A stretch of 64,000 nt of DNA from Xenorhabdus vietnamensis (GTDB lineage Bacteria; Pseudomonadota; Gammaproteobacteria; Enterobacterales; Enterobacteriaceae), in the NCBI RefSeq assembly GCF_002127535.1, contig NZ_MUBJ01000010.1, positions 1 to 64,000 on the forward strand, read 5' to 3'. This document shows positions 1-9,512 of the stretch, piece after piece. Positions within the stretch are counted from its first letter, which is position 1; each line of letters begins with the position of its first letter. A program made the position numbers and the translations under genes. The notes under the pieces are model-generated. The model was given only the letters and a program-made list of their open reading frames with translations. It was not told where the DNA came from and searched no databases.

Positions 1-677
1 TTCATTATTGATTGCACCTAAAACTCACATATATTATGACAATAGAATTCCTATAAAGATTAATTTTTTAAAAAACACTCTCCCTCAAAATCAACATCAA
101 CCAAGTCGACTTATATAACAAACGAATTTATTCTAATAAGTAAAAAATTGGCCATAACAAATAACTTTATTAAAATATTTTTTAAAACTAGCAGAAAAAT
201 AAAACACTTTAATATAAGCACATGGATTGTTGTAATTTCGGAGTAAAAATATCAAATGACGGGAAGATAAACATTTATCATTATGAAATGATACGATTCG
301 TCTTTTTAATATGTAGGATGAACCTGCATCATGCAGGAGTTAAAGGTGAGAAATCCCACCTTTTTCTAACTTGTTGATTTTGCCTATTTCCGTCAAAAGA
401 GAAGAAATTAATAAAATCAATTGGTTAAGTTAAATCGACATCTTCTTTGGCGCATTATGTTTTGTCAGTAAAGGAGCTGATTTTATTGATCCCCCATTTG
501 TTATTCTATGCCATCCTGTCATCAAAACATGCAGCTCACTTAAACGTTAAATCGAGCTTAGTCAAAACGCATTCTCCAGTATTGATGAACTTATTTTATT
601 GATGTTCACTGGCGGAGAAATAACCCGCCTTCATGTTATTTAGCAATACACATTGTTGATTAAATGAGGGATTAAGT
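1..677. other. AT-rich non-coding stretch upstream of the tail-fibre gene
   Basis: No open reading frame worth calling is visible on either strand. The stretch holds a short palindrome at about 322-336 (CCTGCAT on one arm, ATGCAGG on the other) and a terminator-like hairpin just after it. A purine-rich ribosome site (GAGGGA) lies at 667-672 in front of the ATG at 678. I see no clear promoter or attachment site. Confidence 0.5.
342..365 (+). terminator. Possible rho-independent terminator
   Basis: Stem AAAGGTG / CACCTTT with an 8-base loop, followed directly by a short T run on the + strand. It could end a transcript coming from left of the window. The stem is only seven pairs, so this is tentative. 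Confidence 0.4.
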
Positions 678-1472
678 ATGAGTATTCAAAATAATAAGCC
701 TGATACACCATGCCCTTGTGACTGTGATCTTTTCGTGGTACCCAGTCGTAATTATGTAAAAGAATCTATTGAAGAACACGCCCAAAGCCGTAATCACCCC
801 AATGCAACACTGCAAGATAAGGGATTTGTTGTCCTGAGCAATGATGTCGGTAGTGATAGTGAGACTATGGCGGCAACACCAAAAGCAGTGAAAGTGACGT
901 ATAATTTGGCTAATACAGCTAATCAGAATGCCAGTAATGCAAATGACAATGCCAATACTCGTTTAGCAAAAGATCGGAATGGAGCTGATATACCTGATAA
1001 AAAAGAGTTTGTTAAGAACCTTGGAATAGAGCCATTAATGGAAGGATTGTCCTTACCTGTCGGCGTTCCTGTTCCTTGGCCTACAGAAACACCGCCAGAA
1101 GGCTGGCTGATATGTAATGGTAACTCGTTTGATACAGTAAGATATCCGAAACTTGCTCTTGCTTATCCCTCTGGTGTGCTACCCGATTTGCGAGGGGAGT
1201 TTATTCGCGGTTGGGATAATGGACGAGGTATAGATCCCAGTCGACAGATTTTATCATGGCAAACTGATGCATTTGCAAGACATAACCACAACATCAAAAC
1301 CACGCACAGTAATATAACTTCTAATGATGATGCTGATCCTGCTCGTGGCAGCATACCCGGTTCAGTCAATAATCTAGGTAACATCGGTGAAGGAAAATCT
1401 ATTGGTATGACTGGTGATAATGAAACCCGCCCCCGCAACATAGCATTCAATTACATAGTAAAAGCAGCCTAA
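678..1472 (+). CDS. Phage tail fibre protein with C-terminal tail-collar domain
   Basis: 264-aa protein of the tail-fibre type. The N-terminal third is polar and has stretches typical of fibre shafts (MAATPKAVK, an Asn/Ala-rich repeat NASNANDNANT at roughly 83-93, then KDRNGADIPDKKEFVKNLG). From about residue 125 comes a tail-collar-like tip: PVPWPTETPPEGWLICNG, LPDLRGEFIRGWDNGRG, then a His-rich tip (ARHNH) and NETRPRNIAFNYIVKA at the end. Fibre tips of this kind bind cell-surface receptors in phages and phage-tail bacteriocins. The ATG has a good GAGGGA ribosome site seven bases upstream. No other tail genes, integrase or invertase are near, so it is an isolated remnant or cassette. It faces another fibre fragment 45 bp away. 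Whether it is expressed is unknown. Confidence 0.8.
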   Translation: MSIQNNKPDTPCPCDCDLFVVPSRNYVKESIEEHAQSRNHPNATLQDKGFVVLSNDVGSDSETMAATPKAVKVTYNLANTANQNASNANDNANTRLAKDRNGADIPDKKEFVKNLGIEPLMEGLSLPVGVPVPWPTETPPEGWLICNGNSFDTVRYPKLALAYPSGVLPDLRGEFIRGWDNGRGIDPSRQILSWQTDAFARHNHNIKTTHSNITSNDDADPARGSIPGSVNNLGNIGEGKSIGMTGDNETRPRNIAFNYIVKAA

Positions 1473-1482
1473 TGAATTATAA

Positions 1483-1499
1483 GCCCTCCCCGCGAGGGC
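1483..1499 (+). terminator. GC-rich hairpin after the tail-fibre gene
   Basis: GCCCTC / GAGGGC stem with a five-base loop lies just beyond the stop codon of the fibre gene, followed by CTCTTATC. The T run is poor, so it is a weak terminator candidate. Confidence 0.4.
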
Positions 1500-1517
1500 C
1501 TCTTATCTATCACAACC

Positions 1518-2054
1518 CTAACCTCCCCCTCCCTGCCCCAAATTCCACACCGAATCTGCCGGCATCTGGACACGGACATCTAGGCGGGTACCTGCGGGTA
1601 AGTCACACGGTTCATCATCCGCGAAAAACGTTTGTTCCTCCACGAACTTGATGCGCCGGTTCTGTAGTCTCGCGGGCATATGGGTATTCTGTCGGTAGAT
1701 GATTTTGATGTCGATAGCCCCGTCCGGCAGCACTTTATCTTCGACATACACTAACTCATTACCGTTACTGTCACGGGGCACACTGAGTTTCCCATGCACT
1801 CCCCATGTGCCATCGGCGTTATAGCCCAGTACACCAGCGACCTGATAATGACCCGTGCCGAATTTGGAGACCGTCGCGCCTTCGGATTCGTCGTTCGTGG
1901 TAAATGAGCCGCCGGGGTGAATGATGATAATGAGCGAGGCTTTTTCAACATAACCATTGCCGTTGAAAGTGACCTTTCTTAATCCCGTAAACGCATCTGC
2001 CTTAATCAGACAAGACCACGAGGAAGTGACCCCACTTTTTTTATAATTCCTCAC
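1518..2054 (-). pseudogene. 5'-truncated phage tail-fibre C-terminal fragment
   Basis: The 178-aa frame opens with a GTG and a low-quality start (MRNYKKSGVTSSW), then runs into fibre-like sequence: KADAFTGLRKVTFNGNGYVEK, IIIHPGGSF and a beta-rich C-terminus ending in NLGQGGGG. I recognise this only as the distal end of a phage tail fibre of the kind common in Xenorhabdus/Photorhabdus prophages. The shaft and baseplate-attachment parts are missing, which suggests a deletion or recombination joint at about 2020-2055. Base composition is visibly more GC-rich than the flanks, fitting foreign origin. It converges on the fibre gene at 678-1472. It could be a silent alternative fibre tip from an old invertible segment or just a prophage relic. 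Confidence 0.55.
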
Positions 2055-2092
2055 AAACGTATCGCTACTGTGTCCTGTCAGATATCAGCGCA

Positions 2093-2704
2093 TTAGAGAT
2101 CACTAGTGGCAAAATAATTCGCTAAACCAACGTTATTCGTTACCCCTAATTTACTCATCGCATTGGCTCGATGGACATGTACTGTTTTATGGCTTAATCC
2201 TAGTTCAGCCGCTACAGCTTTAACATCCATACCACTGGCCAGCATCTCTCCAACTTGTCGTTCTCTTTTAGTTAGCTGTTCCGATAAAGCCGGATGACTC
2301 TTTGATGACGTTAAATTAAGCATAATGTCCGGTGTGAGATAACAACCATTATTGGCTGTAGTGCGCACTGCTTGAACCAATTCATCCGGGCTACAACGTT
2401 TACTGAGATAACCACGTGCACCAGCCTTCAGAGCATTTTCCACCATAGTGGCAGAATCATGAACACTCAGCATAATGCAGGTAATACCTGAAGGGATATC
2501 TTTCAGTAGAGACAACCCACTTTCATCTTTCATCGAAATATCGAGAATGCAAACCGTTGCGCCCGATCTTGGTAATCCTTGCCTTGCTTCAGCGCATGAA
2601 CTGAACTCACCCACAACTTCAATATCGGGTTCTAAATTCAGCAATTGAGCAAATCCCGAACGCACAACAACATGATCATCAACTAATGCTACTTTAATCA
2701 TCAT
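2093..2704 (-). CDS. uhpA: Response regulator UhpA
   Basis: 203-aa NarL/FixJ-type regulator that, in E. coli, activates uhpT when glucose 6-phosphate is outside the cell. Receiver domain 1-120: acidic pocket Asp9/Asp10, phospho-acceptor Asp55 in CILDIS (Asp54 if the second Met starts the protein, as in E. coli) and the conserved Lys in [10 protein letters not shown]. LuxR-type helix-turn-helix from about 140: [12 protein letters not shown], then [29 protein letters not shown] and the overall match identify UhpA rather than another NarL relative. It lies 174 bp downstream of uhpT on the same strand. The sensor UhpB and receptor UhpC, normally in the same operon, are not in the window. There is no convincing ribosome site before the paired ATG codons. 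Confidence 0.9.
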   Translation of the reverse strand: MMIKVALVDDHVVVRSGFAQLLNLEPDIEVVGEFSSCAEARQGLPRSGATVCILDISMKDESGLSLLKDIPSGITCIMLSVHDSATMVENALKAGARGYLSKRCSPDELVQAVRTTANNGCYLTPDIMLNLTSSKSHPALSEQLTKRERQVGEMLASGMDVKAVAAELGLSHKTVHVHRANAMSKLGVTNNVGLANYFATSDL

Positions 2705-2878
2705 TATTTATTATCGAATTAAGAATCGACCTAAACTACTCTTATTGATACAACTTCGCAATAGTTCGAAATAGTCAATAGATTACGATAAATAGAAAGT
2801 GAGGCATCAGGGTAAAAAGTGACAGAAAGATGCTGCTGTGGATATACAGCAACATCAATACATTTTTTCATGTATGGC

Positions 2879-4255
2879 TTAGTATGCTTTTTTCGCTTTT
2901 CGAATTTTTCTCTCTTCCGCAATAGCTACGCAAGCAAGCAGGCTAAGACATATAAATGCTGAAGTATCAAGGGCAACAAACGTTCCTTTCCAACCAGTCA
3001 AACCAAAAATAGGCACTCCATCAGCAATCATCCCTAAACCAAGCTTGGCAAAGCTGTCACCGATTAAGTAGGCAAAAGTTCCTTTGACACCATCAGCCAC
3101 ACTGATTGCTTTTTTCGGGACAAAACCAACAGCAGCCACACCGATCAGCAATTGTGGGCCAAATACCAGAAAACCAAGTACAAATAGAGATCCCAAGTAC
3201 ATGTATTCACTGGTTGCGTGTTGATAGAATTCAAGACAGACAATAATCAAACTTAACGAAACACAGGCAACCAGAGCACGGCGACCATTCGCTAAATCTG
3301 ACAAATACCCCCACATTAACGTACCTACCAACGCCCCTATTTCGAACATGGTAAAACCCGTTATGGCGGTTTCTTTTGACTGCCCCAATACCTGATACGC
3401 ATACACCGTTGACCACTGGTCGATACCAATACGCACGATATAAAGGAAGATATTGGCAAAACAAAGGAGCCAAATAACTTTGTTTTTCAATATATATTCA
3501 ACAAAGATTTCTCGTTTGGTCATCTGATTTTCTTCTGCCGCGAGATCTTCTTCGCTGACAACTTCATCAAATAATTCTTCTACCTTACCCAAGCCATAAC
3601 TTTCCGGAGAATCGCTACCATAACGCAATCCAATAAAACCAATGATCAGCGCGATAATAGAAGGAAAAATAAACATCCCTATCACATGACCATTAAAGAA
3701 ATATTGAGCACCAAAGAGAGCAACCCCAGCCGCAGCAGCGCCACCTACATTATGTGACATATTCCACAAGCCCAGATAGGTTCCACGCTTATTACGGGGA
3801 GTCCACTTCGTAATGGTAGAATAACTGGCAGGCCCACCTATACTTTGGAAAAAGCCACTTAACGCATAAAATGCCACCATCAGGAAAACACTAATGCTGG
3901 AACCTCCCATACTCATGCTAAACCCTAACATGGCAAGGCCAGATAGGATCAACATAAATGGCAGAAATTGCTTGGTATTTTTACCATCAGCATAGTAAGC
4001 AACGACAGTTTTACCAATACCGTAAGTAATAGAAAAACCTAGTCCTATCAACCCCAACTGCGTCATCGACAGACCATAAGTTGAGATCATATCATTTTGA
4101 GCTATGTTGAAGTTTTTACGCACCAAATACATAGCCATATAGCCGATAAAAACCACCAAATACGACTGCATAAAGGGTTTGAACCACATTTTACGGCGTA
4201 CTTCCACTGGAAGATCCAGTGTTGGCTTACGAATTTGTTCTAAAATCTTAAGCAT
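2879..4255 (-). CDS. uhpT: Hexose-6-phosphate:phosphate antiporter UhpT
   Basis: 458-aa major facilitator of the organophosphate:phosphate antiporter family, inner membrane, about twelve membrane segments. It imports glucose 6-phosphate and other sugar phosphates in exchange for phosphate. The N-terminus [20 protein letters not shown] and the segment [13 protein letters not shown] match E. coli UhpT (463 aa), not UhpC or GlpT. The substrate-site Arg46 (YLVRKNFN) is present, as is the Asp/Lys pair in the late helix ([19 protein letters not shown]). The start codon gives the same N-terminus as E. coli. UhpT is also the uptake route for fosfomycin. A 528-bp AT-rich region precedes it, room enough for UhpA sites, but I could not place one with confidence. 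Confidence 0.95.
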   Translation of the reverse strand: MLKILEQIRKPTLDLPVEVRRKMWFKPFMQSYLVVFIGYMAMYLVRKNFNIAQNDMISTYGLSMTQLGLIGLGFSITYGIGKTVVAYYADGKNTKQFLPFMLILSGLAMLGFSMSMGGSSISVFLMVAFYALSGFFQSIGGPASYSTITKWTPRNKRGTYLGLWNMSHNVGGAAAAGVALFGAQYFFNGHVIGMFIFPSIIALIIGFIGLRYGSDSPESYGLGKVEELFDEVVSEEDLAAEENQMTKREIFVEYILKNKVIWLLCFANIFLYIVRIGIDQWSTVYAYQVLGQSKETAITGFTMFEIGALVGTLMWGYLSDLANGRRALVACVSLSLIIVCLEFYQHATSEYMYLGSLFVLGFLVFGPQLLIGVAAVGFVPKKAISVADGVKGTFAYLIGDSFAKLGLGMIADGVPIFGLTGWKGTFVALDTSAFICLSLLACVAIAEERKIRKAKKAY

Positions 4256-4710
4256 TTTAAATCCTTAGGTGACCACGAGAAAAAAGCCTTTTTGAAGCAG
4301 ATAAAAATAAAAAGGCAAATCGCAAGAAAGCGAAAGTTTTCGTAGATATAGTTTTTGTGAATATAGTTTTTATAGATGCAATTTTTATAGGTATGGTTAT
4401 TACCAAGCAGTTTAAAAAACTAGAGAAAGGTTGGCTTGAGCTATGGTCTTAATTGAATTAGGAATATTTCCTAGTTTTACCCTATTCGAGCATAAAGCGT
4501 GAAAGCAATCACACTCTTTACTTTTGTTAAGTAAAGAATTATTCCACATACTGATAATTTCAATCAAATGCTTTAATAAAAAGTGTTAATCAAAGAATAA
4601 GGTATTCAATTCTTATCCGGCCATCACCAGGCAGGTTCATCCAAAAAATACCGTCAAAAATACCGTCAGAAATTGTATGCTGATATGGTGTGATTTGGTG
4701 AGATATGGAA
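4256..4710. other. AT-rich uhpT upstream region with short direct repeats
   Basis: No gene. About 4341-4400 contains imperfect repeats of an ATAGTTTTTAT-like unit, and 4645-4668 has a doubled 12-mer AAAATACCGTCA-like unit. The uhpT promoter must lie here. No UhpA operator or CRP box was assigned with confidence. Confidence 0.4.
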
Positions 4711-4737
4711 AGAAAAAGACCCTTAAATCAGGGTCTT
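4711..4737 (-). terminator. Terminator of the guaBA operon
   Basis: On the minus strand an AAGACCCT / AGGGTCTT stem with a six-base loop is followed by TTTTTC. It lies 47 bp past the guaA stop codon and is a good intrinsic terminator. Confidence 0.8.
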
Positions 4738-4783
4738 AATAAGAAAATCATGATGATTTGGTGAGGCTTGGGAAGGCTCTAAA

Positions 4784-6361
4784 TCATTCCCATTCAATTG
4801 TTGCTGGTGGCTTACCGCTAATGTCATAAACTACCCGCGAAATACCATCCACTTCATTAATGATTCTGTTTGATACACGTCCCAAGAAATCATATGGCAG
4901 ATGCGCCCAATGAGCGGTCATAAAGTCGATAGTTTCTACCGCACGCAGAGACACAACCCAATCATATTTACGGCCATCGCCCATAACACCAACAGAACGA
5001 ACTGGCAGGAATACGGTAAATGCCTGACTGACTTTATGGTACAGATCCGCTTTATGCAGTTCTTCAATAAAGATAGCATCAGCGCGGCGCAGCAAGTCAC
5101 AATACTCTTTCTTCACTTCACCCAATACGCGAACACCAAGGCCCGGGCCTGGGAATGGATGGCGATACAGCATGTCATACGGCAGACCCAGTTCCAAACC
5201 GATACGACGAACTTCGTCTTTGAACAACTCTTTCAGCGGTTCAACCAGACCCAGTTTCATCTCTTCTGGCAAGCCACCCACATTGTGGTGAGATTTAATG
5301 ACGTGAGCATTACCAGTCGCAGATGCCGCAGATTCGATAACATCCGGGTAAATCGTACCCTGTGCCAGCCACTTAACCTGAGTCTGTTTTGATGCTTCTT
5401 CATCAAATACATCAATAAAGGCATGACCAATAGCTTTACGTTTAGCTTCTGGATCATCAATTCCTGCCAGTGCAGACAAGAAGCGATCTTCCGCTTTAAC
5501 ATGGATGATATTCAGGTCAAATTTACCTGCAAACATCTCCATCACCTGATCCGCTTCGTTCAAACGCAGCAAGCCATTATCCACGAAAACGCAAGTCAGA
5601 CGCTTACCAATCGCACGATTCAACAACAGTGCAGTAACAGAAGAATCTACACCGCCAGACAATGCCAGAATAACGTGATCATCACCAATCTGCGCACGCA
5701 AACGTTCGACGATATCGCCGATGATAGAAGCAGGTGTCCACAATGCTTCACATTGACAAATGTCCAATACGAAGCGTTTCAGGATATTTAAGCCTTGATG
5801 AGTATGAGTTACTTCCGGGTGGAATTGCACACCATAGAAACGTTTTTCATCGTTAGCCATGATAGCAAACGGACAAGTATCCGTGCTGGCAACAGTTGTG
5901 AAATCAGCTGGAATAGCTGTCACTTTATCACCATGACTCATCCATACATCCAGCAACGGTTTGCCGGCTTCGCTCAGAGCATCTTGAATATCACGGAACA
6001 GTTCACAATCATTCTTGATTTCAACCTGTGCATAGCCAAATTCACGCTCATCAGAGTTGGAAACTTGACCACCCAATTGCGTAGACATGGTTTGCATGCC
6101 ATAGCAGATACCCAACACTGGCACACCTGCATTGAAAACATATTCCGGCGCACGTGGGCTATTGTGTTCAGTCGTGCTTTCTGGCCCACCAGAAAGGATA
6201 ATACCATTCGGGTTAAATTCACGAATTTGCTCTTCAGTGACATTCCATGTCCAAAGTTCACAATAAACACCAATTTCACGAATGCGGCGAGCAATAAGCT
6301 GAGTATATTGCGAGCCAAAATCAAGGATTAAAATGCGATGCTGATGGATATTAGTTGTCAT
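4784..6361 (-). CDS. guaA: GMP synthase (glutamine-hydrolysing) GuaA
   Basis: 525 aa, the same length as E. coli GuaA. Converts XMP to GMP with ATP and glutamine. Class I glutamine amidotransferase domain at 1-205 with nucleophile Cys86 (GICYGMQ) and the His/Glu pair in [11 protein letters not shown]-pyrophosphatase domain with P-loop LSGGVDSS; C-terminal dimerisation domain ending in [10 protein letters not shown]. The frame is open 23 codons further upstream, but that extension is unlike GuaA and has no support. The ATG giving [10 protein letters not shown] is the true start. It is the second gene of guaBA, 79 bp after guaB, and a terminator follows it. Confidence 0.97.
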   Translation of the reverse strand: MTTNIHQHRILILDFGSQYTQLIARRIREIGVYCELWTWNVTEEQIREFNPNGIILSGGPESTTEHNSPRAPEYVFNAGVPVLGICYGMQTMSTQLGGQVSNSDEREFGYAQVEIKNDCELFRDIQDALSEAGKPLLDVWMSHGDKVTAIPADFTTVASTDTCPFAIMANDEKRFYGVQFHPEVTHTHQGLNILKRFVLDICQCEALWTPASIIGDIVERLRAQIGDDHVILALSGGVDSSVTALLLNRAIGKRLTCVFVDNGLLRLNEADQVMEMFAGKFDLNIIHVKAEDRFLSALAGIDDPEAKRKAIGHAFIDVFDEEASKQTQVKWLAQGTIYPDVIESAASATGNAHVIKSHHNVGGLPEEMKLGLVEPLKELFKDEVRRIGLELGLPYDMLYRHPFPGPGLGVRVLGEVKKEYCDLLRRADAIFIEELHKADLYHKVSQAFTVFLPVRSVGVMGDGRKYDWVVSLRAVETIDFMTAHWAHLPYDFLGRVSNRIINEVDGISRVVYDISGKPPATIEWE

Positions 6362-6440
6362 TTGAGGTGAGTTCCAAAAACAAGTGGCAATTAAAAAAAT
6401 AAAAAAGTCAGTGGCCCGATTATGGGCCACCCTAAATAAA

Positions 6441-7907
6441 TTACAGACCTAAACGATAGTTTGGTGATTCTTTAGTGATCGTCACATCATGAACGTGGCT
6501 TTCCTGAATACCTGCACCACTGATACGGACGAATTCTGCTTTAGTTCTCAGTTCATCAATGGTTGCACAACCAGTCAGCCCCATGCAGGAACGCAAACCG
6601 CCCATTTGCTGATGAACGATGCTTTTCAGCAGGCCTTTGTAAGCCACACGGCCTTCGATACCTTCAGGAACCAGTTTGTCAGCCGCATTATCAGTCTGGA
6701 AATAACGATCAGAAGAGCCTTTGGACATCGCGCCCAAAGAACCCATACCGCGGTAAGATTTGAATGAACGGCCTTGATAAAGTTCGATTTCACCCGGAGA
6801 TTCCTCTGTCCCTGCCAACATGGAACCAACCATCACACATGATGCACCTGCGGCAATCGCTTTAGCGATGTCACCAGAGAAACGGATACCACCGTCCGCA
6901 ATAACAGGAATGCCAGTCCCTTCCAATGCTTCAACCGCATCTGCAATGGCAGTTATTTGTGGAACACCCACACCAGTGACGATACGGGTAGTACAAATAG
7001 AACCAGGGCCGATACCCACTTTAACTGCGTTCACACCTGCTTCCATCAGTGCCTTGGCGCCTTCACCCGTCGCTACGTTACCACCGATGATTTGCAGATC
7101 AGGATATTTAGCACGGGTTTCACGAATACGCTGCAAAACACCTTCAGAATGACCATGGGAAGAATCAATCAGTAATACATCTACACCCGCAGCAACCAAT
7201 GCATCAACACGTTCTTCATTGCCAGCACCAGCACCAACCGCAGCACCAACACGCAGACGGCCTTGTTCGTCTTTACATGCGTTTGGTTTGCGCTCTGCTT
7301 TCTGAAAATCTTTTACCGTAATCATGCCAAGCAGATGAAAATTATCATCAACAACCAGTGCTTTTTCTACACGTTGTTCGTGCATTTTCTGCAAAACGAC
7401 TTCACGGGCTTCGCCTTCTTTTACCGTCACCAGACGTTCTTTAGGCGTCATTACCGCAGTTACAGGCTGATCCAAATCAGTAACGAAACGTACATCACGG
7501 CCAGTAATAATACCCACCAATTCATTCGCTTCTGTTACCACTGGGTAACCTGCAAAACCATTACGTTCTGTCAGTTCATGGACTTCGCGCAGAGTCGTCT
7601 GTGGCGTTACAGTAACAGGATCAGTCACGACACCGCTTTCATGCTTCTTCACGCGGCTGACTTCTTCAGCCTGACGTTCAATCGACATATTTTTATGAAT
7701 GAAACCAACGCCCCCTTCCTGTGCCAGTGCAATTGCCAGTGAAGATTCTGTCACGGTATCCATAGCTGCGGAAAGCATAGGTACGTTCAAGCGAATGGTG
7801 GAAGTTAATTGGGTGGACAGATCAGCGGTGTTAGGCAGGACTGTTGAGTGGGCAGGAACCAACAATACATCGTCAAAAGTTAATGCTTCTTTTTTAATTC
7901 TTAACAT
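6441..7907 (-). CDS. guaB: IMP dehydrogenase GuaB
   Basis: 488 aa as in E. coli. Oxidises IMP to XMP with NAD+, the committed step to guanine nucleotides. TIM-barrel enzyme with two CBS modules inserted at roughly 93-205; catalytic Cys in [13 protein letters not shown]; flap motif around RYFQ and the IMP loop [16 protein letters not shown] two codons upstream is in frame, but the ATG giving [13 protein letters not shown] has a GGTGAG ribosome site nine bases upstream and matches the family start. First gene of guaBA. Its promoter has a PurR-like box in the spacer and a CRP-like site about 117 bp upstream. Confidence 0.97.
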   Translation of the reverse strand: MLRIKKEALTFDDVLLVPAHSTVLPNTADLSTQLTSTIRLNVPMLSAAMDTVTESSLAIALAQEGGVGFIHKNMSIERQAEEVSRVKKHESGVVTDPVTVTPQTTLREVHELTERNGFAGYPVVTEANELVGIITGRDVRFVTDLDQPVTAVMTPKERLVTVKEGEAREVVLQKMHEQRVEKALVVDDNFHLLGMITVKDFQKAERKPNACKDEQGRLRVGAAVGAGAGNEERVDALVAAGVDVLLIDSSHGHSEGVLQRIRETRAKYPDLQIIGGNVATGEGAKALMEAGVNAVKVGIGPGSICTTRIVTGVGVPQITAIADAVEALEGTGIPVIADGGIRFSGDIAKAIAAGASCVMVGSMLAGTEESPGEIELYQGRSFKSYRGMGSLGAMSKGSSDRYFQTDNAADKLVPEGIEGRVAYKGLLKSIVHQQMGGLRSCMGLTGCATIDELRTKAEFVRISGAGIQESHVHDVTITKESPNYRLGL

Positions 7908-7961
7908 GGGCAATATCTCACCAGGCTATGGGCAATAAGAGGGATAAAATATTGCCGCGGC

Positions 7962-7967
7962 ATTATA
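7962..7967 (-). promoter_or_regulatory. guaB promoter -10 element
   Basis: A perfect TATAAT on the minus strand, about 55 bp upstream of the guaB ATG. The -35 region is poor, but the AT tract upstream (about 7997-8013) could act as an UP element, as is known for E. coli guaB. Expected transcription start is near 7955. Confidence 0.65.
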
Positions 7968-7971
7968 CAGG

Positions 7972-7987
7972 CCGAAATCGGTTGCCT
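7972..7987 (-). promoter_or_regulatory. PurR-box-like operator of guaBA
   Basis: Minus-strand AGGCAACCGATTTCGG matches 12 of 16 positions of the PurR consensus ACGCAAACGTTTTCGT. It sits between the -10 and -35 positions, a repressing location. E. coli guaB also has a PurR box. Confidence 0.6.
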
Positions 7988-8064
7988 CCAGCATTTTTTG
8001 AAAAAAATTCTTGATTAGTAATGCAATGCGATTAATATCGGTCAATTAAGTCATTGTTTTAAAA

Positions 8065-8080
8065 TTTGATCTAGCTCACA
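8065..8080. promoter_or_regulatory. CRP-like site overlapping the xseA start codon
   Basis: TTTGA-N6-TCACA, nine of ten half-site bases of the CRP consensus TGTGA-N6-TCACA. Its centre is about 117.5 bp upstream of the predicted guaB transcription start, and its last base is the A of the xseA ATG. E. coli guaB is known to be down-regulated by CRP from a site more than 100 bp upstream. Confidence 0.55.
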
Positions 8081-9447
8081 TGTTAATACCAACCAATACC
8101 GGAATTTTTTCTGTTAGCCGCCTGAATCAGACTGTTCGTCAGCTATTGGAGCTGGAAATGGGCAGAATTTGGTTATCCGCTGAAATGTCCAATTTTTCTC
8201 AGCCATCGTCAGGGCATTGGTATTTCACATTAAAAGATGAACGAGCACAAATCCGCGCCGCCATGTTTCGAAGCCACAATCTGAGGGCAACATTTCGTCC
8301 ACAAAATGGTCAACAGGTATTGGTTCGGGCACAGATTACATTATATGAACCTCGGGGTGACTATCAGCTGGTTGTGGAAAGTATCCAACCTGCCGGAGAT
8401 GGTTTGCTACAACAGCAATTTGAAGTTTTGAAGCAGAAACTCACCGCAGAAGGTTTGTTTGATCAAATTCATAAGAAATCGCTGCCCTCTCCAGCCAAAC
8501 GACTCGGTGTCATTACTTCCGCCAGTGGCGCAGCACTGCACGATATTCTGAATATATTGAAACGCCGGGATCCTTCCTTACCGATTGTTGTTTATCCCAC
8601 CGCGGTTCAGGGAACCGAAGCGCCATTACAGATTATTCGGGCGATCGAATTAGCAAATGCACGGCAAGAGTGCGATGTCCTGATTGTCGGACGTGGCGGA
8701 GGATCGCTGGAAGATTTATGGTGTTTCAATAATGAGCATGTTGCACGGGCAATATTCCAAAGCCAGATTCCTATTGTTAGCGCTGTCGGGCATGAAACTG
8801 ATGTGACAATTGCAGATTTTATCGCTGATTTACGTGCTCCAACACCTTCCGCAGCAGCAGAATTGGTTAGCCGTAATCAGATCGAATTATTGCGGCAAAT
8901 TCAATCTCTGCAACAACGTCAGGAAATGGCAATGGATTATTTCCTTGCCCAAAAACAACGGGTGTTTAGTGTATTATTGCACCGTCTCCAGCAACAACGT
9001 CCTGATTTACGTTTGGCACGTCAGCAAAATCATCTGACTGAATTACGGCAAAAGTTGACCGATAGCTTTTTACATTGTTTAAAGCAGAACTCAGTTGCAT
9101 ATGAGAAATTGAGTCAGCGGTTGTTGCAAATCCATCCTGAGCGGAAGATTCAGCGTTACAGTCAATCTATCCAACAATTTGATTTTCGTTTAAAACAGGC
9201 CGTTGAACGACAATTAGGACGTTATCGGGAAAAATTTGCCGTTTCCTGTTCACGAATGGAGGCAGTTAGCCCACTGGCAACATTAAGCCGTGGTTACAGC
9301 ATTAGTGAAGTATCTGACGGAAAACTGCTAAAACAGGTTAAGCAAATAAAAACAGGCGATATGCTGAAAACACGGTTGCAGGATGGCTGGGTTGAGAGTC
9401 AGGTGACACAGGTCATAAAAGTAAGCAAGAGAAAGAAATTAAAGTAG
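8080..9447 (+). CDS. xseA: Exodeoxyribonuclease VII large subunit XseA
   Basis: 455 aa (E. coli 456). Large subunit of exonuclease VII, which degrades single-stranded DNA in both directions with several copies of XseB. N-terminal OB-fold ssDNA-binding domain ([15 protein letters not shown] to about 115), then the catalytic domain with [26 protein letters not shown] and [28 protein letters not shown], then a long Gln-rich coiled coil. The chosen ATG fits the family N-terminus but has no visible ribosome site, and a CRP-like site overlaps it. Divergent from guaB; convergent with the heme-receptor gene. Confidence 0.95.
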   Translation: MLIPTNTGIFSVSRLNQTVRQLLELEMGRIWLSAEMSNFSQPSSGHWYFTLKDERAQIRAAMFRSHNLRATFRPQNGQQVLVRAQITLYEPRGDYQLVVESIQPAGDGLLQQQFEVLKQKLTAEGLFDQIHKKSLPSPAKRLGVITSASGAALHDILNILKRRDPSLPIVVYPTAVQGTEAPLQIIRAIELANARQECDVLIVGRGGGSLEDLWCFNNEHVARAIFQSQIPIVSAVGHETDVTIADFIADLRAPTPSAAAELVSRNQIELLRQIQSLQQRQEMAMDYFLAQKQRVFSVLLHRLQQQRPDLRLARQQNHLTELRQKLTDSFLHCLKQNSVAYEKLSQRLLQIHPERKIQRYSQSIQQFDFRLKQAVERQLGRYREKFAVSCSRMEAVSPLATLSRGYSISEVSDGKLLKQVKQIKTGDMLKTRLQDGWVESQVTQVIKVSKRKKLK

Positions 9448-9457
9448 ATTTCACAAA

Positions 9458-9481
9458 ATAGCGGTGAAGATTCACCGCTAT
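9458..9481 (-). terminator. Hairpin terminator between xseA and the TonB-dependent receptor gene
   Basis: An 11-bp perfect stem (ATAGCGGTGAA / TTCACCGCTAT) followed on the minus strand by TTTTGTG. It lies between convergent genes; the T run favours termination of the receptor transcript, but the hairpin may serve both. Confidence 0.7.
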
Positions 9482-9512
9482 CGTTATCTGGCTATTAAAC
9501 GCTATTAGGGAA

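Noticed and set aside
2731-2922. Lys-rich 63-aa frame between uhpA and uhpT as a uhpB/C remnant
   Set aside because: No resemblance to UhpB or UhpC; it overlaps the end of uhpT and has no ribosome site.
2879-4255. UhpC or GlpT instead of UhpT
   Set aside because: N-terminal [16 protein letters not shown] and the DSPESYGLG segment are those of UhpT.
5795-6331. Long + strand open frame opposite guaA
   Set aside because: Antisense shadow of a highly conserved gene; composition follows guaA codons and there is no family resemblance.
6362-6430. Hydrophobic 23-residue N-terminal extension of GuaA
   Set aside because: It overlaps the guaB-guaA gap, is absent from the GuaA family and the internal ATG gives the exact E. 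coli length.
8065-8080. Ribosome-binding site for xseA
   Set aside because: The sequence before the ATG matches a CRP site instead; no purine-rich SD is present.
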